Source: Catenulispora sp. EB89 (GTDB taxonomy: Bacteria; Actinomycetota; Actinomycetes; Streptomycetales; Catenulisporaceae). From it: DNA of 64,000 nucleotides. The notes under the pieces are model-generated. The model did not search any database, had not been told where the DNA came from, and saw only the letters and a program-made list of their open reading frames with translations. Shown here piece after piece: positions 7,761 through 15,859 of this stretch. A program made the translations under genes and the position numbers. The stretch spans positions 1-64,000 of the forward strand of contig NZ_JBGCCU010000005.1 in the NCBI RefSeq assembly GCF_041261445.1. Reading direction: 5' to 3'. The number at the start of each line of letters is the position of its first letter. Positions within the stretch are counted from its first letter, which is position 1.

Positions 7761-8699
7761 TCAGGCGGCTTGCCATGGGCGGATCTTCTCGGGGTTTGCC
7801 ACTGCCCAGATGTGCCGGATGCGTCCGTCCACGACTTCGAACGCGAACACGCTCAGGGTGCGGCCGTCCTGCTGTGCGACCAGTCCGGGTTGTCCGTTGA
7901 CCGTGTACTCCACGAACATCGCGCGGTCTGCCACCGCGTACGCGAGCTTGGCGTAGGCGTGGGCGATCTCCACGCCGCCCACGATGGGCTCCGGGTGCGT
8001 GGGGACGAAACCGCCGCCGTCGGCGGTGGCTGTGGCTTCGGGGTCGAGGAGGCCGATCAGCGCGTCGATGTCCTGGGTCGCCCACGCCGCCTTGAAGTCG
8101 CGGACGATGGCGGCCTGGTCGGCGCTGGGGCCGGCCGGTGTTCGTGCGGTGCGGATGCGGCGGCGTGCGGAGGAGGCCAGTTGGCGGCAGGCTGCCGGGC
8201 TGCGGCCGATGACCTCGGCGACTTCGCTGAAGGGGTAGCGGTAGACGTCGTGCAGGACGAAGGCGACGCGCTCGGCCGGGGTCATCGCGTCCAGGACCAC
8301 CAGGAAGGCCATCGTCACCGACTCGTCGAAGGTCACCCGGTCGGCCGGGTCGCCTCCGACGGCGGCGCGGGGTCCGGCGACCCACTCCGTGGGCTCGGGC
8401 AGGGGCTCCGGGATCCACTCGCCGACGTACGTCTCCCGCCGGGCCCGTGCCGAGGCCAGCAGGTTCAGGCAGATGCGGCCGGCGACCGTGGTCAGCCAGG
8501 CGCCGGGCGACGCGATCTCCTGCTGCTCCCGCGCGGACAGGGCGTACCAGCGGGCGTACGCCTCCTGGACGACGTCCTCCGCGTCGGCGAGGGAGCCGAG
8601 GAGGCGGTAGCCGATGTTGATCAGCGAACGCCGCTCGCTCATGAGCGCGCTCACGGCGGGGTCGAGTCCGCCGCGGCCCGGCTCGGATCGCGTGGTCAT
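7761..8699 (-). CDS. ECF41-type RNA polymerase sigma factor with SnoaL-like domain
   Basis: A 312-aa extracytoplasmic-function sigma factor. Region 2 is about residues 15-85 (RLLGSLADAEDVVQEAYARWY) and region 4 about 125-180 (LDAMTPAERVAFVLHDVYRY ... VIGRSPAACRQLASSARRRI). A SnoaL/NTF2-like domain follows, about 190-312. Marks of the ECF41 group are the linker motif WIPEPL, the extension motif DGGG, and NPEKIRPW near the end. In ECF41 proteins the C-terminal domain replaces an anti-sigma factor and tunes activity. The gene is divergent from a LUD-domain gene; no carboxymuconolactone decarboxylase or epimerase, the usual ECF41 partners, is adjacent. A promoter resembling its own recognition site lies just upstream. 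Confidence 0.9.
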   Translation of the reverse strand: MTTRSEPGRGGLDPAVSALMSERRSLINIGYRLLGSLADAEDVVQEAYARWYALSAREQQEIASPGAWLTTVAGRICLNLLASARARRETYVGEWIPEPLPEPTEWVAGPRAAVGGDPADRVTFDESVTMAFLVVLDAMTPAERVAFVLHDVYRYPFSEVAEVIGRSPAACRQLASSARRRIRTARTPAGPSADQAAIVRDFKAAWATQDIDALIGLLDPEATATADGGGFVPTHPEPIVGGVEIAHAYAKLAYAVADRAMFVEYTVNGQPGLVAQQDGRTLSVFAFEVVDGRIRHIWAVANPEKIRPWQAA

Positions 8700-8730
8700 G
8701 GTCCCTCACCTCCTCGGTCGTGTGTGTCGC

Positions 8731-8757
8731 TACGTCTCCACCTATATCGACAAGACA
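8731..8757 (-). promoter_or_regulatory. Possible autoregulatory ECF41-type promoter
   Basis: On the minus strand TGTCTTG (8757-8751), a 16-base spacer and CGTA (8734-8731) lie 32 bases before the sigma gene. This resembles the TGTCACA-N16-CGTC promoter known for ECF41 factors, with changes in the last three bases of the -35 element and the last base of the -10. The same 11-bp sequence appears inverted at 8801-8811. Confidence 0.45.
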
Positions 8758-8842
8758 GCGTGGTGGATTGTGAGGTCGGTCCACCTCACATTTCATGCGG
8801 CTGTCTTGTCGAAGTGGTGAGACCTCAAGACAGGAGACCGCC

Positions 8843-9457
8843 ATGAGTGAGTCGTTCGCCACCCCGGCGAGCCCGGACCAGCTGGACCGGGCCGCTGCCG
8901 CGCTGCGCGACCACGGCTTCGTCGTCGAAGTGCTCGACGACGTCGCCGCGGCCCGGGTGCGCATCGCGGAGCTGATACCCGAGCAGGCCACCGTCTTCAC
9001 CGGCGCCAGTGAGACCCTGCGGCGGTCCGGCATCGACGACGACATCAACGCCGGCGGCCGGTACGACGCCGTGCGGCCGCGCGTGCTGGCCGCCGACCGT
9101 GCCACCGAGGCCGACGCGATCCGCAGGATGACCGCCAGTCCCGACTACGTCGTGAACAGCGTCGCCGCGGTCACCGAGACCGGCTCGCTGGTTCTGGCCT
9201 CGGGCACCGGCAGTCAGCTGCCGGCCAGCGCGGGTGGCGCCGCGCACGCGATCTGGGTCGTCGGCGCGCAGAAGGTGGTGCCCGACCTGGCGGCGGCGCT
9301 GCGCCGAGTCGAGGAACACTGCCTGCCGCTGGAGAGCGCGCGCACGATGCGGGCGTACGAATCGCCCAGCATGGTGAGCCGCATGCTCGTACTCAACAGA
9401 GAGCTGATCCCGGGACGCGGAACCGTGCTGCTCCTGCGCGAGGCCATCGGATTCTGA
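8843..9457 (+). CDS. LUD-domain protein (LutC/YkgG family)
   Basis: A 204-aa protein of the LUD family, seen in LutB and LutC of L-lactate utilisation. Supporting segments are ATVFTGASETLRRSGI, the conserved DYVVNSVAAVTETGSLVLASGTGSQLPAS core, and HAIWVVGAQKVVPDL. LutC alone has no known catalytic centre, and the iron-sulfur partners LutA and LutB are absent here, so it may be an orphan with another role. The ATG at 8843 follows AGGAGACCGCC. It is divergent from the ECF41 sigma gene, and the region between carries inverted repeats, so the sigma factor may control it. Confidence 0.82.
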   Translation: MSESFATPASPDQLDRAAAALRDHGFVVEVLDDVAAARVRIAELIPEQATVFTGASETLRRSGIDDDINAGGRYDAVRPRVLAADRATEADAIRRMTASPDYVVNSVAAVTETGSLVLASGTGSQLPASAGGAAHAIWVVGAQKVVPDLAAALRRVEEHCLPLESARTMRAYESPSMVSRMLVLNRELIPGRGTVLLLREAIGF

Positions 9458-9536
9458 CCGTCTGACGTCAGAGTACGATGTGCCAGCGAACCGCGGTCCG
9501 GCTCACCGCCGGCGTCGAGATCGAGGGGGCCGGCCG

Positions 9537-10376
9537 GTGTCGGAACTGCCGCAGCACAATGTCGTGAGCCCCGTGAGCGAGGGGTGGGCGCCGCCCGAGG
9601 TGGACACCTCGATCGCCCATCCGGCGCGCATGTACAACTACTTCCTCAAGGGCAAGGACAACTACCCCGTCGACCGGGCCGCCGCGGGCAAGGTCCTGGA
9701 GTTCTATCCCGAGGCGTTCGCGATGGCGCAGGCGAACCGCGAGTTCCTGGGGCGCGCGGTGCGGTTCCTGGCCGCCGCGGGGATCCGGCAGTTCCTGGAC
9801 ATCGGCACCGGCATCCCGGGGCCCGGCGGGACCGGCGAGGTCGCGCACGCCGTGGCGCCGGGCTCGCACGTGGTGTGCGTCGACAACGACCCGATCGTGC
9901 TGGCGCACTCGCGGGCGCTGCTGGTCCGGCCGGACCTGGCGCCGACCACGATCGTCCAGGCCGACCTGCGCCGCCCCGAGGAGATCCTGAACCACCCCGA
10001 GGTGCGCGCCGCGCTCGACTTCGACCGGCCGGTGGCGCTGATGCTGGTGGCGGTCCTGCACTTCGTGACGGACGCCGAGGATCCGCGCGGGATCCTCGAC
10101 CGGCTGCTGAAGGCGCTGCCCTCCGGCAGCTACCTGGCGATCTCGCACGTCACCGACGACTTCGACTCCGAGCGGGCCCGGGCGACCGCGGCGGCGTACG
10201 ACAAGGCCACGGCGCCGATCGTGCTGCGGCCGCAGGCGGCGGTCGAAGAGTTCTTCGACGGTCTGGAGTTGGTCGAGCCGGGTGTCGCGCACCTGCCCTG
10301 GTGGCGGCCGGACGGAGAGCCGCCGGAGGGGTCCGAGCGGATCTGGTACTACTGCGGGGTCGCGCGCAAGCCCTGA
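9537..10376 (+). CDS. SAM-dependent methyltransferase, DUF574 / Methyltransf_19 family
   Basis: A 279-aa protein of the actinobacterial family often annotated as S-adenosyl methyltransferase DUF574. The N-terminal signature is DTSIAHPARMYNYFLKGKDN, with SAM-binding motif FLDIGTGIPGPGGTGEVAH, acidic loop VCVDNDP, then HFVTDAEDPRGILDRLL and SHVTDDF. The family is greatly expanded in mycelial actinobacteria, and the target molecules are unknown. The GTG at 9537 is preceded by GAGGGGGC. It follows the LUD gene by 79 bases on the same strand; no functional link is evident. Confidence 0.88.
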   Translation: MSELPQHNVVSPVSEGWAPPEVDTSIAHPARMYNYFLKGKDNYPVDRAAAGKVLEFYPEAFAMAQANREFLGRAVRFLAAAGIRQFLDIGTGIPGPGGTGEVAHAVAPGSHVVCVDNDPIVLAHSRALLVRPDLAPTTIVQADLRRPEEILNHPEVRAALDFDRPVALMLVAVLHFVTDAEDPRGILDRLLKALPSGSYLAISHVTDDFDSERARATAAAYDKATAPIVLRPQAAVEEFFDGLELVEPGVAHLPWWRPDGEPPEGSERIWYYCGVARKP

Positions 10377-10465
10377 GCTGACGGGATGCCGAGCCGACCG
10401 GACCCTGAACCGGCCGCCGACGTCCGGCGCAGGGACAGCCGATGTCCTGGCCCCTCGTGCGCTGA

Positions 10466-11074
10466 CTACCGACTCACCGCCCGGACATGAGCGCGCTCGC
10501 CCTGCCGCCCGATGAGGCTCAGGTACTCGACGGGCCCGGCCGCGGTGGCCCCGAACCAGTGCGGGGTCCGGGTGTCGAACTCCGCGACCTCGCCGGGCTT
10601 GAGCAGCAGGTCGTGTTCCCCGAGGACCAGCCGGAGCGTCCCGTTCAGCACATAGACCCAGTCGAACCCCTCGTGCGTCCGCAGGTCCGGGGCGTCGTCG
10701 TCCCGGCCGGCCGGCCGCACGAACTTGTACGCCTGGATCCCGCCGGGCCTGCGGGTCAGCGGCAGGATCACCGAGCCGTCGTCGCAGGAGATGGGCCGCA
10801 GGTTGAGGCGGGGGTCGCCGGTCGGCGGCGCGTCGACGAGCTCGTCGAGGGTGACGCCGTGCGCGCGGGCCAGCGGTAGCAGCTGCTCCAGGGTCGGCCG
10901 GCGCAGGCCGGCTTCGAGGCGGGACAGGGTGCTGGCCGAGATGCCGGTCTGCTTCGCCAGGTCGGTGAGGGTGACGTCGCTGCGCTGGCGCAGGCGTTTC
11001 AGCCTCGGTCCGACGGCGTCCAGCGTGCGGTCGATGTCGTCGTGGTCCTCAGGACCCTCGGGATTCTCCTCCAT
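10466..11074 (-). CDS. XRE-family regulator with cupin sensor domain
   Basis: A 202-aa transcription factor. The helix-turn-helix lies at about residues 22-76 (LRQRSDVTLTDLAKQTGISASTLSRLEAG) and a cupin_2 domain at about 110-195 (EGFDWVYVLNGTLRLVLGEHDLLLKPGEVAEFDTRTPHWFG). It is a paralogue of the protein at 14481, sharing LDAVGPRLK, STLSRLE and TGDPR segments. It is divergent from the DHA2 exporter at 11164, so it probably represses that exporter in response to a small ligand bound in the cupin. A candidate operator, TTGCC-N4-GGCAA, lies at 11084-11097. Confidence 0.9.
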   Translation of the reverse strand: MEENPEGPEDHDDIDRTLDAVGPRLKRLRQRSDVTLTDLAKQTGISASTLSRLEAGLRRPTLEQLLPLARAHGVTLDELVDAPPTGDPRLNLRPISCDDGSVILPLTRRPGGIQAYKFVRPAGRDDDAPDLRTHEGFDWVYVLNGTLRLVLGEHDLLLKPGEVAEFDTRTPHWFGATAAGPVEYLSLIGRQGERAHVRAVSR

Positions 11075-11083
11075 GACTCCATT

Positions 11084-11097
11084 TTGCCATTCGGCAA
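11084..11097. promoter_or_regulatory. Candidate operator between XRE-cupin regulator and exporter
   Basis: TTGCC and GGCAA form an inverted repeat with 4 bases between, just upstream of the regulator start and 67 bases before the exporter. A similar TTGC...TTCGGCA segment lies at 15084-15097 in front of the paralogous regulator. Confidence 0.4.
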
Positions 11098-11163
11098 GAA
11101 GGTTTGCGTTTCGGTGACACGGTCCGCACTCTGACGGCGTACCGCTCGCGAAGGGAAACGCTC

Positions 11164-12816
11164 ATGCCGACCAACCGGTCCCCTCAGACCTCCGGCCTCG
11201 ATACGGCCGTCCTAGACCCGCGGCAGCGCCGCACGATCCTCGCCGCCGTCTGCATCGCTCTGATGGCGGTCATCGCCTCGGTGTCCGGACTGAGCGTCGC
11301 GCAGCCGGAGCTGTCCGCATCGTTCGGTGCCTCGCAGACCGAGGTCCTGTGGATCATCAACATCTACACCATCACCCTGGCCGCGCTGCTGCTGCCGCTC
11401 GGCGCGCTCGGCGATCGCTGGGGCCGCAAGCCGATGCTGCTGGCCGGCCTGCTCACCTTCGGCGTGGCCAGCGCGGCGGCCGGTCTGGCCGGCTCGCCGG
11501 AGGTCATGCTCGGCGCCCGCTTCCTGAGCGGCGTCGGCGCGGCGATGATCATGCCGGTCACGCTCGCGGTCATCACCTCGACCTTCCCCGAGGCCGAGCG
11601 CGCCAAGGCGATCGGCGTATGGACCGGTGTGGCCGGAGGCGGCGGCATCCTCGGGATGTTCCTGTCCGCCGCCCTCGTCGACCTGGCCAGCTGGCGGTGG
11701 CTGTTCGTGCTGCCGGTCGCGCTCGTCGTGGTGGCCGGCGCGATGACGCTGCGGTCGGTGCCGAACTCCCGCGAGGTGCCGACGCACCGCTTCGACCTGG
11801 TCGGCGCGCTGACCTCGATGGTCGCGGTGGTCGGGCTGGTCTACTTCCTGCATGAGGGCCCGGCCAGCGGCTGGACCGCGCCCGCGACGCTGCTGAGCGC
11901 GCTGGTCGGAGTGGTCGCCGGGGTCGGGTTCGTGGTCTGGGAACTGCGCAGCGCGGCTCCCCTGCTCGACGTCCGCCTGTTCCGCCAGCGCGGCCTGGCT
12001 GGCGGTTCGGTGTCGCTGCTGGCCGTGTTCGGGGTGCAGGCGGGCATCTTCGTGGTCCTGTTCCCGTTCTTCCAGGCCGTGCTCGGCTGGTCGGGCCTGG
12101 AATCCACGCTGGGCCTGATGCCGATGGCGCTGCTGATGATGGCCGCCTCGGGCCTGGCCCCGCAGCTCGCGCCGCGCGTCGGCAGCCGCGCGACGATGGC
12201 CGTCGGCATCCTGCTGAGCAGCGGCGGGCTGGTGCTCATGGCCGCGATGGTGTCCGTCGGCGGCGGCTACCTCTCGATCCTGCCCGGCATGCTCGCGATG
12301 GGGCTCGGCATGGGCCTGACGATGACGCCCGCAACCGAGGCCATCACGAGCTCGCTGCCGCGCGAGAAGCAGGGCGTCGGCTCGGCGCTGAACGACGTGA
12401 CCCGGGAGTTCGGGACGGCGCTCGGCATCGCGCTGCTCGGTGCGCTGGTGACCACCGGCTACCGGAGGGCCATCGGTTCGCGGCTCCACGCGGTCCCGGC
12501 CCAGGTCGCCGACACCGCTCGCCAGGGCGTCGCGAACGCCCTCGCCGCCGCGCACGAGGCCGGGCCGCAGGCGCACGCGGTGGCCGTCGCCGCGCGCGAG
12601 TCGTTCGTGAGCGGTTGGCAGCACGCGATGTGGGCCGGTGCGGTGGTGATGGCGATCGTGGGCGTGGTCATCCTGGTGCCGGGCTCGCGGCGGCCGGCGC
12701 ACCAGCAGCCGGAGCCGCACCTGGAGCCGCAGCTGGAATCGCAGCCGGAATCGCAGCCGCAGCCCTCAAACAGCGATGCCTCGGCGAATGAGGAGCTCAT
12801 CGCCGAGGCGCGGTGA
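11164..12816 (+). CDS. MFS drug exporter, DHA2 (14-helix) family
   Basis: A 550-aa major facilitator protein with about 14 membrane helices. The motif-A loop is GALGDRWGRKPMLLAG and motif C is GVWTGVAGGGGILGMFLSAAL, which marks proton-driven drug/H+ antiporters of the EmrB/QacA type. The C-terminus has a charged Gln/Glu/Pro tail (EPHLEPQLESQPESQPQP). The start at 11164 is preceded by AAGGGAAACGCTC. It is probably controlled by the divergent XRE-cupin regulator. The exported compound cannot be told from sequence. Confidence 0.92.
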   Translation: MPTNRSPQTSGLDTAVLDPRQRRTILAAVCIALMAVIASVSGLSVAQPELSASFGASQTEVLWIINIYTITLAALLLPLGALGDRWGRKPMLLAGLLTFGVASAAAGLAGSPEVMLGARFLSGVGAAMIMPVTLAVITSTFPEAERAKAIGVWTGVAGGGGILGMFLSAALVDLASWRWLFVLPVALVVVAGAMTLRSVPNSREVPTHRFDLVGALTSMVAVVGLVYFLHEGPASGWTAPATLLSALVGVVAGVGFVVWELRSAAPLLDVRLFRQRGLAGGSVSLLAVFGVQAGIFVVLFPFFQAVLGWSGLESTLGLMPMALLMMAASGLAPQLAPRVGSRATMAVGILLSSGGLVLMAAMVSVGGGYLSILPGMLAMGLGMGLTMTPATEAITSSLPREKQGVGSALNDVTREFGTALGIALLGALVTTGYRRAIGSRLHAVPAQVADTARQGVANALAAAHEAGPQAHAVAVAARESFVSGWQHAMWAGAVVMAIVGVVILVPGSRRPAHQQPEPHLEPQLESQPESQPQPSNSDASANEELIAEAR

Positions 12817-12835
12817 ACCGGCCACGAGCCGCCGG

Positions 12836-13543
12836 CTACCAGGGCAGAGCGGCCTTGTCCCAGTTGATGAAGGACCCTGTGACGGTGTCGTCCGGGGACA
12901 GCGCGAGCCGGACGGCTGCGGCGGCAGCCTCGGACGGGTCCCCTCCGTTCGCCGACGCAGCGTTGAGGCCGGTGCGCCGTAGTCCGGGCGCCAGGGAGTT
13001 GACCGCAATCCCGTCGCCAGCCAGGCTCTGCGCGTAAAGGACAGTCAGGGCATTGAGCGCGGTCTTCGAGGCCCGGTAGGAGGCATAAGCGCCCTGGTAC
13101 TTCGCCATCTCCCCAGTCGCCAGGGCCAGCGAGCCGGTGCCGCTGGAGATGTTGACGATCCGGGGCCGCGCGGAGCGTCGCAGCGCAGGCAGGAACGCGT
13201 TCGTCACCGTGACCACGCCGAAGACGTTCGTCTCGAAGACAGCGCGGAAGGCGTCGGCGTTCTCATCCTGCGCGGGACGGCCCTCGGACGGCGAGACACC
13301 GGCGTTGTTGACCAGGATGTCGAGGACTTCGACCTGCTTCGCCGCCGCAGCGACGCTCGCCGCATCCGTGACATCCACGACCAGCGGCCGAGCATCCGCG
13401 CCGATGTCCGCCGCCGCTTCCTGAGCGCGGTCGGCGGTTCGGGACCCGACGTGGACGGTGAGGCCGGCCTCGGCCAGCTGGCGGGCGATTTCCTTGCCGA
13501 TCCCCTGGCTGGCGCCGGTGACCAGTGCGATCAATTGAGTCAT
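12836..13543 (-). CDS. Short-chain dehydrogenase/reductase
   Basis: A 235-aa classical SDR. The cofactor motif is VTGASQGIGKE (TGxxxGxG), with DVTD at the adenine pocket, NNAGVSP, the catalytic Ser in NISSGTGSLAL, and YASYRASKTALN (YxxxK). It would oxidise or reduce an alcohol/carbonyl using NAD(P)H. Similar SDRs sit divergently from MmyB-type regulators in many actinomycetes, as here with the gene at 13654. ATG 13543 is preferred because it directly precedes the Rossmann strand; an alternative TTG at 13585 lacks a ribosome binding site. Confidence 0.9.
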   Translation of the reverse strand: MTQLIALVTGASQGIGKEIARQLAEAGLTVHVGSRTADRAQEAAADIGADARPLVVDVTDAASVAAAAKQVEVLDILVNNAGVSPSEGRPAQDENADAFRAVFETNVFGVVTVTNAFLPALRRSARPRIVNISSGTGSLALATGEMAKYQGAYASYRASKTALNALTVLYAQSLAGDGIAVNSLAPGLRRTGLNAASANGGDPSEAAAAAVRLALSPDDTVTGSFINWDKAALPW

Positions 13544-13653
13544 GGCTTCAGACTCACTCGCCTCCGAGGGAGCAGCCAGGGACAATTAGTACCAGCGAGT
13601 GACGCCGTGGCGAGTTGCGAGCTGCCGGCAAGCGCAGAGGGAGGTGAGCCGCG

Positions 13654-14454
13654 ATGGCCAGAGACGAACTGGCGCGCTTCCTGCGTGACCGCCGGGAGCA
13701 GCTCCACGCGCCCTCCACAGTCACCGCACCTCAGCGCCGCACTCCGGGCCTGCGCCGCGAAGAGGTCGCCGACCTGGCGAACATGTCGCTGGACTACTAC
13801 GTCCGCCTGGAGCAGGCCCGAGGCCCGCGCCCCTCGCCGCAGATCCTCGAAGCCCTGGCCGGCGCCCTCCGCCTGGAACCGGCCGAGCGCATCCACCTGT
13901 TCGCCCTCGCCGGCCAGAACCTGCCCTCTCCCGAGAACCCGCCCCGCGAGGTCACGCCGCACGTGACCGACCTCCTCCGGCGCCTCCCCCTCGCCGCGGC
14001 CCTGGTCACCTCCGCCGCCTACGACGTCGTGGCCTTCAACCCCCTGGCCCAGGCCCTCTTCGGCGACCTGGACACCCGCCCCAACCTGGCCCGCCGCCGC
14101 TTCCTCGACCGCGAACAGGTCCTCACCGACGGCCACGAGGACTTCGCCGAGATCGCCGTCTCCCGCCTTCGCGCGTCCGCCGACCGCTACCCCCGCAGCC
14201 AGCACCTCCGCGACCTCCTGGCGCAGCTCAGCGCGGGCAGCGCGGAGTTCCGCGACCTGTGGGCCGGCAAGCAGGTCCGCCTCCCCGGACACCGCACCAA
14301 GTCGATGTTGCACCCGGAGCTCGGCCTGCTGCGCGTGAACTGCGACGTGATCCCGATCGCGGACGCCGACCAGCAGATCGTGTTCATCACGCCCGACCCC
14401 GATACCCCCAGCGCCGACGCGCTGAGCTGGCTGGCGCGCGCAGCGGTGTCTTAG
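13654..14454 (+). CDS. Helix-turn-helix regulator with MmyB-like ligand domain
   Basis: A 266-aa regulator. An XRE-type helix-turn-helix at about residues 30-90 (RTPGLRREEVADLANMSLDYYVRLEQARGPRPSPQIL) is followed by the MmyB-like ligand-binding domain (about 105-265), which includes FNPLAQALFGD and HPELGLLRVNCDV. Relatives are thought to bind fatty-acid-like ligands and repress an adjacent oxidoreductase. It is divergent from the SDR at 12836, its likely target. GAGGTGAGCC precedes the ATG. Confidence 0.92.
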   Translation: MARDELARFLRDRREQLHAPSTVTAPQRRTPGLRREEVADLANMSLDYYVRLEQARGPRPSPQILEALAGALRLEPAERIHLFALAGQNLPSPENPPREVTPHVTDLLRRLPLAAALVTSAAYDVVAFNPLAQALFGDLDTRPNLARRRFLDREQVLTDGHEDFAEIAVSRLRASADRYPRSQHLRDLLAQLSAGSAEFRDLWAGKQVRLPGHRTKSMLHPELGLLRVNCDVIPIADADQQIVFITPDPDTPSADALSWLARAAVS

Positions 14455-14480
14455 TGGCCTGACGCGTCGCTATGCACGCT

Positions 14481-15053
14481 TCAGGCAGTACGCACCTTGA
14501 GATGCGCACGCTCTCCCTGCTTCCCGAACAGGATCAGCAGCTCGACGGTCCGGTCGCCGTCCGCCCCGAGCCAGTGCGGCACCTGGGTGTCGAACTCGGC
14601 GGCCTCGCCCGGCTTGAGCACCAGGTCCTGGTCGCCGAGCACGAGGCGCAGCCGGCCGGCGATGACGTAGAGCCACTCGAATCCCTCGTGGGTCTTCGGC
14701 TCCGGCTCGGTGTCGGGCCGCGGCGGGATGAGGAGCTTGTGGGCCTGGACGCCGCCGGGATGGCTGAGCGGGATGTGCGTCATGCCGTGGCGGGTCACCG
14801 GCCGCAGGTGGATGCGCGGGTCGCCGGTGCGGGGCGCGCCGACGAGGTCGTCGAGCGGGACGGCGTAGACCTCGGCGAGGGGGAGCAGGAGCTCCAGCGT
14901 CGGTTTGCGGGTGCCGTTCTCCAGCCGGGACAGGGTGCTCTCGTTGACGCCGGTGTGCTCGGCGAGCTCGGCGAGCGTCATTCCGCGACGGTGGCGCAGG
15001 TCGCGCAGGCGGGGGCCGACGGCGTCCAGGATGTGCTGCTTGGTGTTCGCCAT
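14481..15053 (-). CDS. XRE-family regulator with cupin sensor domain (second copy)
   Basis: A 190-aa paralogue of the regulator at 10466. The helix-turn-helix (RHRRGMTLAELAEHTGVNESTLSRLENG) is followed by a cupin_2 domain (EGFEWLYVIAGRLRLVLGDQDLVLKPGEAAEFDTQVPHWLG). It is divergent from the methyltransferase at 15152, so that gene is the likely target. The ATG at 15053 is chosen because it gives the same N-terminal distance to the HTH as in the paralogue. Confidence 0.9.
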   Translation of the reverse strand: MANTKQHILDAVGPRLRDLRHRRGMTLAELAEHTGVNESTLSRLENGTRKPTLELLLPLAEVYAVPLDDLVGAPRTGDPRIHLRPVTRHGMTHIPLSHPGGVQAHKLLIPPRPDTEPEPKTHEGFEWLYVIAGRLRLVLGDQDLVLKPGEAAEFDTQVPHWLGADGDRTVELLILFGKQGERAHLKVRTA

Positions 15054-15151
15054 GGCTCCAGATTGCTGAAAAGGCACGAAGGATTGCAAGTTCGGCAGGG
15101 CGCGGCGCAAGGTCGACGGTGACGGACCACGCTGCGAAAAGGAGACCTCAG

Positions 15152-15859
15152 GTGCACAGCGACCTTGATACCGATACCGACTCCGCGACCTTCTGGGAGG
15201 CGCACTACGCGCGGCTGAACGCCAACTGGGGCACCAAGCCCAACGTGGTGCTGAAGGACCTCGTCACGACCTTCGCCCCGACCCCGGGCGCGGCGCTGGA
15301 CCTGGGCTGCGGCCACGGCGGCGACGCGATCTGGCTCGCCGGCCTGGGGTGGGACGTCACGGCCGTCGACGTCTCGCAGACCGCGCTGGACCGCGTCGCC
15401 GAGTGCGCCTGGGCGGTCAGCGTGGCCGACCGGGTCCACCCTGTCCGCAACGACCTGGCCGAGAGCTTCCCCTCGGGCGACTTCGATCTGGTCTGCGCGA
15501 CGTACTTCCACACGCCGCTTGAGTTCCCGCGCACCGAGGTGCTGCGTCGGGCGGCGCACGCGGTGGCGCCGAACGGTCTGCTGATCGTGGTGGAGCACGC
15601 GTCGGTGGCGCCGTGGTCGTGGCAGGCGGGTCAGGACGTGCGGTTCCCCACGCCGGCGGAGGTGCTGGCGTCGCTGCGGCTCGATGAGGGATGGCGCGCC
15701 GAGCGGTGTGACGCGCCGCGGCGCACGGCCACCAACCCGCAGGGGCAGACGGCGACGGTCACCGAGAACATCATCGTGGTGCGGCGCCTTGCGACGCCGG
15801 ACCTGGGCCCGAACCAGATCCAGAACCCGAACCCGAACCCGAACCCGAACCAGGTCTAG
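15152..15859 (+). CDS. Class I SAM-dependent methyltransferase
   Basis: About 235 aa. The Rossmann methyltransferase core is visible as ALDLGCGHGGDAIWLAGLGWDVTAVDVS (motif I plus the acidic loop), DFDLVCATYFHTPLEFPRTEV (motif II region) and NGLLIVVEHAS. The substrate is unknown; thiopurine/tellurite-type small-molecule methyltransferases share this layout. The C-terminus ends in an Asn-Pro repeat (five NP units) encoded by a tandem hexamer. GTG 15152 is preferred over the upstream GTG 15119 because AAGGAGACC precedes it. It overlaps the convergent gene at its stop codon through a shared CTAG. Confidence 0.85.
   Translation: MHSDLDTDTDSATFWEAHYARLNANWGTKPNVVLKDLVTTFAPTPGAALDLGCGHGGDAIWLAGLGWDVTAVDVSQTALDRVAECAWAVSVADRVHPVRNDLAESFPSGDFDLVCATYFHTPLEFPRTEVLRRAAHAVAPNGLLIVVEHASVAPWSWQAGQDVRFPTPAEVLASLRLDEGWRAERCDAPRRTATNPQGQTATVTENIIVVRRLATPDLGPNQIQNPNPNPNPNQV

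Noticed and set aside
8770-8788. GTGAGGT/ACCTCAC as a terminator
   Set aside because: Stem is short, lies between divergent starts, and has no T run; an operator is more likely.
5659-9105. 1148-codon open frame on the minus strand
   Set aside because: It runs antisense through the BAAT, deaminase and LUD genes and is Arg/Pro-rich nonsense. A high-GC shadow frame without domain content.
15823-15855. Short tandem repeat considered as CRISPR
   Set aside because: Unit is six bases, inside a coding region, without spacers or cas genes.
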